Source: an uncultured Cytophagaceae bacterium (GTDB lineage Bacteria > Bacteroidota > Bacteroidia > Cytophagales > Spirosomataceae). From it: DNA of 15,853 nt. Below the pieces are notes generated by a model. That model was given only the letters and a program-made list of their open reading frames with translations, made no database searches and had not been told where the DNA came from. The DNA is taken from assembly GCA_938008575.1 (NCBI GenBank), contig CALLKB010000168.1, positions 1-15,853 on the forward strand, written 5' to 3'. Every line of letters starts with the position of its first letter. Positions within the stretch are counted from its first letter, which is position 1. Shown one piece after another: positions 1 through 7,824 of the stretch. The translations under genes were made by a program, and so were the position numbers.

Positions 1-2463
1 CCAAAAATGTTGACTCCACAAGAACAAGCTGATTGGACACACGTTGCATATCGTAACAATGCCGCGGCTAACGGAACTGCGGTTGCTTATACGCACCCAC
101 AATACGGAAACCAAGCTCAGGCAGTTATTCCTACTTATTTGCATGCAAATGGGAAGAACGGTGTAAATAACGTTGATTTAGCAGCTATTACTGCTGCTCG
201 TGCTGCTAACCCAGAGAACGTATTTTTGATTAAGTCTAACATGGCAGGTACTAACTGGTACGATGAGATTACTCGTTTAGGAGCAACTCAACGTCACTCA
301 TTAGGTATCTCAGGTGGTACTGAATCTGGACGTTTCTACTTAGGATTGTCAGGCCAAAAACAAGATGGTATCTTGATTCAAAATGACTTTGCTCGTTATT
401 CTGCACGTTTTAACTCTGAATTTAACTTGGGTAAAAAAGTGAAGATTGGAGAGAACTTGCAATTCACTTACCGTTCGGTACGTGGTCAAGCAGGTGGTAA
501 TAATGGTTTAGGTGTTGCTGGTGATGAGTCAGTAATCTTATCTGCTTACCGTATGCCTACTGTTATTCCAGTATTTGATGAGTTTGGTGCTTATGCATCT
601 ACAAAGGCTGCAGGTTTTAACAACCCTCGTAACCCAGTTCGTCAGATTGTATTGAATAACTCGAATGATAATAACTACAATGCGAATGCAGTGGGTAATA
701 TCTATGTTGATTATGAGCCAATCAAAGACTTGACATTACGTACAAGTATTGGTGGTCAATACAATGCATCTGCTTATAAGAACTATAACTATCGTTATAT
801 TGGTGATTCAGAGCCTGAGGCATCTAACTCATTCTCAGAAGGTCAAGCTTATTCATTTGCTTGGGTAATGACAAATACTGCTAACTACAAATTTAACTGG
901 AGAAAGCACGGATTTAAAGTGTTAGCTGGTTTAGAGGCATTGAATACAGGATATGGTCGTTCAATCAACGGTTCAGGTATCAATCCATTCTCAATGGACT
1001 TGGATTTCGTAACGATGAGCTCGGTACAATCGCCAGTAGTTAACTCTAACTTATTCTCAGGTGTAAATTTCTACTCTGTATTTGGTAAGTTAGATTACAA
1101 CTTTAATGAGAAGTATTACTTTACTGGAGTTGTTCGTCGTGACGGATCATCTCGTTTCGGTTCTGAGAATCGTTATGGTGTATTCCCTGCATTCTCTGCA
1201 GCTTGGCGTGTGACTTCGGAGGAATTCATGAAGGATCTTCCATCAATCACAGATTTGAAAATCCGTGGCGGTTGGGGTACAATGGGTAACTCAAACAACG
1301 TAGACCCAGCTAACCAATACTCTTTATATGCTGCTAACCGTGGTAACTCATTCTATGCAATTGATGGTCAATCATCAGGAGCAAACGAAGGATACTACCG
1401 TTCTCGTATCGGTAACCCTGCTGCGAAATGGGAAACTGCTGTAACATCTAACGTCGGTATCGATGCGACCTTGTTAAACGGTAAGTGGGAAGTAGTATTT
1501 GATATCTGGAGAAAAGATACAGAGGATTTGTTATTCAACGTGCCACTTCCGGCTGTTGTTGGATCTGCTGCTTCTGCACCTTCAGTTAACGTAGCAAAAA
1601 TGCGTAACCAAGGTATCGATATGCAAATTATCAACCGTGGTAACTTGACTTCTGACATTAAGTATGATTTGACATTTAACAACTCATTCTTGAAAAATGA
1701 AATCGTAGCATTTGCTCCAGGTATTACGAACTTAGTAGGTGGTGCATTCCGTGGAATTACGCCAATTCGTATGGAAGTAGGACGTTCATTGTCTTCTTTC
1801 TACGGATACCAAGTTATTGGATACTTTGCATCGGATGCTGAAGTTAAATCTGCTCCAGCGCAATCAGGTGCGGGTGTAGGTCGTTTCCGTTATGCGGATA
1901 TGAACGGTGATGGTAAAATTGATCCATCTGACCGTACTTACTTAGGTTCTCCAGTACCTACTTATACAGGTGGTGTGAACGTAGGTTTGACTTACAAAGA
2001 TTTTGACTTGAATATGTACGTATATGCTTCTGCTGGTAACAAAATTTGGAACCAATCGAAGTGGTTTACTGATTTCTACGGAACATTCGAAGGATCAGGA
2101 AAAGGAGAGCGTGCGAAGAAATCTTGGACTCCAGCTTTAGGAAACGCTGCTGAGGCTCCAATTTGGGAATCTGCATCGAACATCTCTACTTCAGCTGCTG
2201 AGAACTCTTGGTACGTAGAAGATGGTGATTACATCCGTTTACAAAATATCTCATTAGGCTATAAATTACCTAAGAATGTTATTTCTAAAATCGGTGTAAA
2301 GAGTGCTAAGTTGACATTATCGGCTAACAACTTGTTTACTTTAACTAAGTACAAGGGCTTAGATCCAGGTGTTGGTGGAGCTGCTGATACAAGCTTTGGT
2401 ATTGACGTAGGTAACTACCCAGTTACGCGTTCATTCAACGCTTCGATCAACTTGAATTTCTAA
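1..2463 (+). CDS. SusC/RagA-type TonB-dependent outer-membrane transporter, 5' end missing
   Basis: This is the C-terminal part, about 820 residues, of a SusC-family outer-membrane beta-barrel. Such proteins pull substrate (usually glycans, sometimes peptides) into the periplasm using TonB energy, with a SusD lipoprotein as lid. The frame is open from base 1, so the in-frame ATG at base 7 is not the real start. The signal peptide, the carboxypeptidase-like N-terminal domain and most of the plug lie outside the window; the family is usually about 1000 residues or more. Visible family marks are the NWYDEITR stretch followed by alternating barrel strands, an extracellular DMNGDGKIDPSDRT loop (near 1897-1938), the late segment DYIRLQNISLGY, and a C-terminal strand ending in Phe, as outer-membrane barrels do. 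Arg is almost always CGT, suggesting strong expression. susD follows after 32 nt, so the two should be cotranscribed. The substrate cannot be told from the sequence. Confidence 0.95.
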   Translation, partial: PKMLTPQEQADWTHVAYRNNAAANGTAVAYTHPQYGNQAQAVIPTYLHANGKNGVNNVDLAAITAARAANPENVFLIKSNMAGTNWYDEITRLGATQRHSLGISGGTESGRFYLGLSGQKQDGILIQNDFARYSARFNSEFNLGKKVKIGENLQFTYRSVRGQAGGNNGLGVAGDESVILSAYRMPTVIPVFDEFGAYASTKAAGFNNPRNPVRQIVLNNSNDNNYNANAVGNIYVDYEPIKDLTLRTSIGGQYNASAYKNYNYRYIGDSEPEASNSFSEGQAYSFAWVMTNTANYKFNWRKHGFKVLAGLEALNTGYGRSINGSGINPFSMDLDFVTMSSVQSPVVNSNLFSGVNFYSVFGKLDYNFNEKYYFTGVVRRDGSSRFGSENRYGVFPAFSAAWRVTSEEFMKDLPSITDLKIRGGWGTMGNSNNVDPANQYSLYAANRGNSFYAIDGQSSGANEGYYRSRIGNPAAKWETAVTSNVGIDATLLNGKWEVVFDIWRKDTEDLLFNVPLPAVVGSAASAPSVNVAKMRNQGIDMQIINRGNLTSDIKYDLTFNNSFLKNEIVAFAPGITNLVGGAFRGITPIRMEVGRSLSSFYGYQVIGYFASDAEVKSAPAQSGAGVGRFRYADMNGDGKIDPSDRTYLGSPVPTYTGGVNVGLTYKDFDLNMYVYASAGNKIWNQSKWFTDFYGTFEGSGKGERAKKSWTPALGNAAEAPIWESASNISTSAAENSWYVEDGDYIRLQNISLGYKLPKNVISKIGVKSAKLTLSANNLFTLTKYKGLDPGVGGAADTSFGIDVGNYPVTRSFNASINLNF

Positions 2464-2495
2464 TTTAGCGAAAGCCAATTTTTAAAATTAAGAAC

Positions 2496-4259
2496 ATGAA
2501 AAAATATCAGATTTTAAAGCGATTAAGTTTAGTTAGTGCGTCAGCATTTATGTTGACATTCGCTTGTAAGGATCAGTTTTTAGAAGTGCCGCCAACAGCT
2601 TCATTAGCTCAAGCGCAGTTATCTTCTAAAGCTGGTGTTGAGGGTGCCTTGATTGGTACTTACGCGCAGTTAGCCGCTAAAGGATTCTCTCGTTTAGCTG
2701 CACCTACAAACTGGGTGTGGGGTTCTATTCGTGGAGGTGAGAGTAACAAGGGTACTGACCCAGGAGATTACTCAAACATCAACGTAATGCAACGTTATGA
2801 GGTTTCTCCTACTGACGGTGACTTGAACTCTACTTGGCAAGCAAAATACGAAGGAATTGCGCGTGCAAATGCGACGATCAACTTAGCGAATAGTTCGAAA
2901 GAATTATCTGCTTCGGATAAGACGCGCGTTATTGCTGAGGCTCGTTTCTTACGTGGTCACTTCTATTTTGAGTTGAAGCGTTTATTCGGTTCTGCTCCTT
3001 ATGTAGATGAGACAATGGATTACGGTAAGGGTATCGAGAAAGTTGTTTCGACTTCCGACTTATATCCAAAGATCGAAGCTGACATGAAGTTTGCTTATGA
3101 CAACTTGCCAGAGACTTCGTCTTCAGCGGGTCGTGCAAACAAATGGGCTGCAGGTGCTTACCTTGGAAAAGTTTATTTGTATCAAGGCAATAAAATGGGT
3201 GAGGCTAAAGCAATCTTCACTACAGTTATCGCGAACGGTAAAACTACGAATGGTAAGAAATACGGCTTAGTTTCTAAGTTTGCTGAAATCTTCAATGCGG
3301 AGAATGACAACAACGAAGAGGCTGTATTTGCGATTCAATCGTCTATGAATACAGGTAACGTGAACAACGCGAATGGATTCGATGATTTGAACTACCCATA
3401 TAACACAGGTGCTGATGGTCCTGGTAACTGCTGTGGATTCTTCCAACCATCTTTCTCGATGGCGAATGCTTACCGTGTTAGTGCAGATGGTCTACCTTTG
3501 TTAGGCGAGCAAGCTGATGGTACTCCAGATTATAACTTAGCTGCTAACGCAGTGAAGAATGACTATGGTGTAGCATCTTCTGCAGCATTTACTGAAGATG
3601 CAGATCCATTAGATCCACGTATTGACCACACAATCGGTCGTCGTGGTATCCAATACTTAGACTGGATCGAGCACCCAGGTGCTGGTTGGATTCGTTCCCA
3701 GCCTTACGCTGGTCCGTATTCACCTAAGAAGTACATCTACTACAAGCGTCAAGAGAATACATTAACTGATGGTTCTTCTTGGACTCGTGGTTATGCTACG
3801 ATGAACTTCAACATCATCCGTTTCGCGGACGTATTGTTGATGGCTGCTGAGGCTGAAATCGAAGCAGGTAGCTTGGCTACTGCTTTAGGTTACATCAACC
3901 AAGTTCGTTCTCGTGCTGCAAATCCAGCAGGATTTGTTAAAAACGCGAAAACAGGTGCTAACGAAGCTAACTACGTAATCTCTACGTATTCTTCTTTAGG
4001 CGACCAAGCAAGCGCTCGTAAGATCGTTCGTATGGAGCGTTTATTAGAATTAGCAACTGAAGGTCACCGTTTCTTCGACTTAGTTCGTTGGGGTAATGCA
4101 AACAAAACTTTGAATGCATACTTGAAATACGAGTCTAAGTGGTTAGTAACGAAATTTGGTGGTGCATCTTACCAAGATACTGATGCATTATTGCCAATTC
4201 CTCAAGCACAAATTGATATTCAAGGTACTTCTGTATTGAAGCAAAACCCTGGTTATTAA
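2496..4259 (+). CDS. SusD/RagB-family outer-membrane lipoprotein
   Basis: This 587-residue surface lipoprotein is the partner lid of the SusC transporter just upstream. SusD proteins bind substrate outside the cell and close over the barrel. It has a short basic N-terminus, a hydrophobic segment and a lipobox ending LTFAC, with Cys24 as the lipidation site. The N-terminal helical (TPR-like) part includes the typical block RVIAEARFLRGHFYFEL (144-160). The C-terminal half has the family block RMERLLELATEGHRFFDLVRWG (512-533) and ends with the usual LLPIPQAQI segment close to the C-terminus. Two adjacent cysteines, C312-C313 in GPGNCCGFFQPS, look like the family's recurrent CCGF motif. The start is the first ATG after the susC stop, with no Shine-Dalgarno sequence. 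Codon choice (CGT, GGT, AAC) matches susC and is more biased than in the genes to the right. A strong terminator lies 18 nt after the stop. Ligand unknown. Confidence 0.95.
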   Translation: MKKYQILKRLSLVSASAFMLTFACKDQFLEVPPTASLAQAQLSSKAGVEGALIGTYAQLAAKGFSRLAAPTNWVWGSIRGGESNKGTDPGDYSNINVMQRYEVSPTDGDLNSTWQAKYEGIARANATINLANSSKELSASDKTRVIAEARFLRGHFYFELKRLFGSAPYVDETMDYGKGIEKVVSTSDLYPKIEADMKFAYDNLPETSSSAGRANKWAAGAYLGKVYLYQGNKMGEAKAIFTTVIANGKTTNGKKYGLVSKFAEIFNAENDNNEEAVFAIQSSMNTGNVNNANGFDDLNYPYNTGADGPGNCCGFFQPSFSMANAYRVSADGLPLLGEQADGTPDYNLAANAVKNDYGVASSAAFTEDADPLDPRIDHTIGRRGIQYLDWIEHPGAGWIRSQPYAGPYSPKKYIYYKRQENTLTDGSSWTRGYATMNFNIIRFADVLLMAAEAEIEAGSLATALGYINQVRSRAANPAGFVKNAKTGANEANYVISTYSSLGDQASARKIVRMERLLELATEGHRFFDLVRWGNANKTLNAYLKYESKWLVTKFGGASYQDTDALLPIPQAQIDIQGTSVLKQNPGY

Positions 4260-4277
4260 TCGTTTGATTTTAGTTTT

Positions 4278-4309
4278 AAAAAGGTGGGGAGAAGTCCCCA
4301 CCTTTTTTT
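4278..4309 (+). terminator. Intrinsic terminator after susD
   Basis: A perfect 13-bp inverted repeat, AAAAAGGTGGGGA (4278-4290) and TCCCCACCTTTTT (4295-4307), encloses a GAAG tetraloop. The right arm sits in a run of seven T. This is a textbook rho-independent terminator on the + strand. It ends the susCD transcript 29 nt before the ATG of the next gene, so that gene either has its own promoter or depends on read-through. I saw no convincing promoter in the remaining short gap. Confidence 0.9.
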
Positions 4310-4338
4310 ATTTTAGTAGTTCAAAGTTTAACATCAAT

Positions 4339-7300
4339 ATGTACAAGCGTTTATTATCTGCCTTCATTATTTTATGCCTTTTTGCTGCCTGCAAAAACAA
4401 AACTACTTTTGAACAACTTTCCGGTGACGATACCGGTATTCATTTTTCAAATACAATCGCTGAAAACGATACCCTGAATATTTTGAAGTATGAATACCTA
4501 TACAATGGAAGTGGGGTTGGAATGGGTGATTTTAATCAAGACGGCTTACTCGATTTATTCTTTTCTGGTAGCCAAGCTAATGGAACTTTATACCTCAATA
4601 AGGGTCAAATGAAGTTCGAAGATATTTCAAAATCCGCTGGAATCGATACGAAGAATCGTTGGTGCTCTGGTGTATCGGTTGTCGATATCAACGGCGATGG
4701 CTTGTTGGACATCTATGTTTCTGCCACCATGAAAATGTCGATTCATGATCGTGAAAATATGCTCTTTGTTAATCAAGGCGTTAAAAATGGTATTCCATCC
4801 TTCAAAGAAATGGGTGCTGAGTATGGTGTGAATGACGCGGGTCATAGCGAACATACGGCTTTCTTCGATTACGATAGAGATGGTGATTTAGATATGTATG
4901 TGCTGACAGATGTGATCGATCAATTCCCTTCTTTATACCGTGCTAAGGTTAAGGATGGATCTTATCCGAATACCGACCGACTATACCGCAACGATTGGTC
5001 CGAAGAAAAAGGACATCCCGTTTATACGAATGTGTCAAAAGAAGCTGGTATTACCATTGAAGGATATGGTTTAGGCATCAACATTTGTGATATTAATCAA
5101 GACAATTGGCCTGATATCTACGTGACAAATGACTATGTATCCGATGATATTTTATACATCAATAACCATGATGGAACCTTCACCGACCAAGCCAAAACCT
5201 ATTTCAAACATACCAGCTTAAGCGCCATGGGGAATGACGTAGCCGACATCAACAATGACGGCTTGCAAGATATTGTAGCTTTAGATATGCTGCCAAAGGA
5301 TAATGAACGCAAGAAGCAATTAGCTCCCCCCAACAGCTATCAAGCATACCAAAATTCTGATTTGTTCGGATATACGTATCAATACATGCGCAATACCTTG
5401 CAAATTAATGCGGGGAAAAACGAAGCAGGTCAGGCTTTGCCATTTCAAGAAGTCAGTCTTTTAGCGGGTGTTTCCGAAACAGAATGGAGTTGGTGTCCTT
5501 CTTTGGCAGATTTCGATAATGATGGTTACCGCGATTTATTAATTACCAATGGTTTTCCGCGCGATGTCACGGATCGCGATTTTATGTCCTATCGGGCTGA
5601 TGCGCAGCAGTTAGCCTCCGATGCCGTTTTGCTTGAGCAAATGCCTGTTATTAAGGTTAAAAATTATGCCTTCAAAAATAAAGGCGGATTGAAATTCGAG
5701 GATGTTAGTTCTGCCTGGGGAATTACTGTTCCTTCATTCTCCAATGGTGCCGCCTATGGCGACTTGGATAATGATGGAGACCTCGATTATGTCGTGAATA
5801 ATATCAATGATGAAGCTTTTGTCTATAAAAATAACACGATGGAAGAAACGCCTGAAAAGGGTCGGTATTTGCGTGTGGGCTTTGAAGGTAAAGGCTTGAA
5901 TAAAGGTGGACTAGGGGCTCGAATCGAAGGGGTATTTGTCGATGGGACTCATTTCTATTATGAGAATAACCCTTATCGGGGTTATTTGTCAAGTGTTGAA
6001 CCTGTCGCGCACATCGGGCTTGGCGCTAAACAGAAAATTAAAGAGTTGCGGATTATTTGGCCAAATGATTCCATGCAAGTCATTACGAATCCTGGGAATA
6101 ATCAAATAATTAAGGCCTCAATTGCAAAAGCTAATTTGCCATATAAGTCCTTGTTTACGCAAACTCCGAGTTTGTTTAGTGATATCAGTGACCATGTTCA
6201 ATTGACCGACATTCACAAGGAAATGGATTTTATCGATTTTAATTTCCAAAGTACAACACCACACAAAATGTCCCAATTGGGACCAGGGGCGTCTGTGGGA
6301 GATGTGAATGGCGATGGTCGGGAAGATTTATTTGTGGGTGGAGCCAAATTTTATTCGGGAATATTCTACCTCCAACAAGCAAATGGAACTTTTACGCGTA
6401 AGTTTTTGGAGGGGGCGCATGACGCGCCTAAGAAATTGGGGGAGGACTTAGGAAGCTTGTTAGTTGACATGGACCAAGATGGAGATTTAGACCTCTATGT
6501 TGCACGAGGAGGAACCGAGGAGAAAATAGGTTCAAATAGCTCTCAAGATGTCATCTACATGAATGATGGTAAAGGTAATTTTAGCTTACAGCTTGCGGCT
6601 TTGCCTGTATTTACTGAAAGCAATTCTGCCGTTCGTGCGGCCGATGTAGACCATGATGGCGATTTAGATTTATTCGTCAGCGGTCGAAATGTACCATTTC
6701 AATACCCGAAAGGTACGGTATCGCGCTTGTTGCGGAATGACTCCAAGCCCGGGTCTATCCATTTCGTTGACGTGACGAAATCATTGGCTCCTGAGCTATT
6801 ACAAGAAGCTATGCTATGCGATGCGGTTTGGACGGATTACAATCAAGACGGATGGCAAGATTTAGTTGTGGCTGGGGAGTTTATGCCTATTCAAATTTTT
6901 CAAAACACAAAAGGGCATTTGAAGAAGTTGGCCGATACAGGTTTGGAGCAGGCAACGGGTTTATGGGGTTCGATTATTTCGGCCGATTTTGACCAAGATG
7001 GAGACATGGATTTTGTAGCGGGGAATATGGGTAAAAACACCTTGCTTCGCGCAAACGCAAAACAACCGGTTGAGGTATTGCATGGAGATTTAGATGGGAA
7101 TGGTGTTTATGATGTATTTCCTTTTGTTTACTTCCAAAATGCGTCGGGTACTTACGTTTCTGCTCCCTTGTTTGGGAAAGATGATACACACAAACAAATG
7201 AATTCGACACGCCCTCGTTTCGTTTATTACAAGGATTTTGGTAAGGTAACGCAGGAAACGTTTTTGAATGATTCCGAAAAGAAGAAAGCGAATAAACTGA

Positions 7301-7824
7301 CGCTGACTGAAAATGCTTCTATGTACATCGAGAATAAGGGACAAGGTAAATTCGAATTGCACGAATTGCCAGTGATGGCGCAAGTCTCTGCGATGAATGG
7401 TATGCAAGTAATGGATGTGAATGCAGACGGTTACTTAGATATCTTGTACATCGGGAATAATTATGGCAACGAAGTGTCTATGGGTCGTTATGATGCTTCG
7501 AGTGGTGGCGTTTTGCTCGGAGGCCCCAAAGGATTTACTTACCGCAATCAATCAGGATTATTCGTTCCAGGAGATGCCAAAGCTTTGGTAGGCATTCAAA
7601 TCGGGAATGAATTAGCCTATGTAGCTTTGCAAAATAGGGGTGCCATGAAGGTTTTTAAACCGAAAGGATCTTACGTGAAGGCAGATGTAAAATCAGGCGC
7701 CGATTTTACCTATAGTTTTAAAGGGCATAAACAAAAGATTGCCTGGACTTATGGCTCATCGTATTTGAGTCAGAGTGGTCAATCGCAGGCCTTCATCCCC
7801 GTGGGATCCAAATTAGTGCAATAG
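4339..7824 (+). CDS. Large FG-GAP/VCBS-repeat lipoprotein with central ASPIC/UnbV domain
   Basis: This 1161-residue predicted outer-membrane lipoprotein has an export signal ending LFAAC, with Cys18 as the lipid anchor. I chose the ATG at 4339 over an upstream in-frame TTG (4264), because the longer form would run through the terminator and hide the signal peptide. I count fourteen DxDxDG-like motifs of the Ca-binding FG-GAP/VCBS type. Seven come first, at about residues 64, 116, 177, 251, 303, 391 and 475. Seven follow, at about 655, 710, 769, 833, 883, 917 and 1026. Between them (about 522-590) lies an ASPIC/UnbV domain, seen in GGLGARIEG, GYLSSVEPVAHIGLG and IIWPND. Such repeats usually build beta-propellers used for adhesion or ligand binding. 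Proteins of this type often accompany SusCD loci in Bacteroidota, but their biochemical role is not established. I see no T9SS C-terminal sorting tail, which fits a lipid anchor. The last 12 bp overlap the convergent gene. Confidence 0.9.
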   Translation: MYKRLLSAFIILCLFAACKNKTTFEQLSGDDTGIHFSNTIAENDTLNILKYEYLYNGSGVGMGDFNQDGLLDLFFSGSQANGTLYLNKGQMKFEDISKSAGIDTKNRWCSGVSVVDINGDGLLDIYVSATMKMSIHDRENMLFVNQGVKNGIPSFKEMGAEYGVNDAGHSEHTAFFDYDRDGDLDMYVLTDVIDQFPSLYRAKVKDGSYPNTDRLYRNDWSEEKGHPVYTNVSKEAGITIEGYGLGINICDINQDNWPDIYVTNDYVSDDILYINNHDGTFTDQAKTYFKHTSLSAMGNDVADINNDGLQDIVALDMLPKDNERKKQLAPPNSYQAYQNSDLFGYTYQYMRNTLQINAGKNEAGQALPFQEVSLLAGVSETEWSWCPSLADFDNDGYRDLLITNGFPRDVTDRDFMSYRADAQQLASDAVLLEQMPVIKVKNYAFKNKGGLKFEDVSSAWGITVPSFSNGAAYGDLDNDGDLDYVVNNINDEAFVYKNNTMEETPEKGRYLRVGFEGKGLNKGGLGARIEGVFVDGTHFYYENNPYRGYLSSVEPVAHIGLGAKQKIKELRIIWPNDSMQVITNPGNNQIIKASIAKANLPYKSLFTQTPSLFSDISDHVQLTDIHKEMDFIDFNFQSTTPHKMSQLGPGASVGDVNGDGREDLFVGGAKFYSGIFYLQQANGTFTRKFLEGAHDAPKKLGEDLGSLLVDMDQDGDLDLYVARGGTEEKIGSNSSQDVIYMNDGKGNFSLQLAALPVFTESNSAVRAADVDHDGDLDLFVSGRNVPFQYPKGTVSRLLRNDSKPGSIHFVDVTKSLAPELLQEAMLCDAVWTDYNQDGWQDLVVAGEFMPIQIFQNTKGHLKKLADTGLEQATGLWGSIISADFDQDGDMDFVAGNMGKNTLLRANAKQPVEVLHGDLDGNGVYDVFPFVYFQNASGTYVSAPLFGKDDTHKQMNSTRPRFVYYKDFGKVTQETFLNDSEKKKANKLTLTENASMYIENKGQGKFELHELPVMAQVSAMNGMQVMDVNADGYLDILYIGNNYGNEVSMGRYDASSGGVLLGGPKGFTYRNQSGLFVPGDAKALVGIQIGNELAYVALQNRGAMKVFKPKGSYVKADVKSGADFTYSFKGHKQKIAWTYGSSYLSQSGQSQAFIPVGSKLVQ

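Noticed and set aside
4309..4316. TATTTTAG as a -7 promoter element for the VCBS lipoprotein
   Set aside because: It has one mismatch to TAnnTTTG, no -33 element, and falls within the terminator T tract.
4264..4338. TTG-initiated N-terminal extension of the VCBS lipoprotein
   Set aside because: It would translate through the susCD terminator and bury the lipoprotein signal 25 residues inside the protein. ATG 4339 gives a proper signal peptide.
7090..7407. 105-residue - strand open frame inside the VCBS lipoprotein gene
   Set aside because: It lies fully opposite a well-supported gene and has no recognisable domain. The same applies to the other short opposite-strand or out-of-frame frames in the window, such as 12375-12782 and 1395-1682.
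7790..7806. ATCCC-ACG-GGGAT hairpin as a - strand terminator for the heme/VCBS gene
   Set aside because: The stem is only 5 bp, no T run follows, and it lies within the coding end of the + strand gene.
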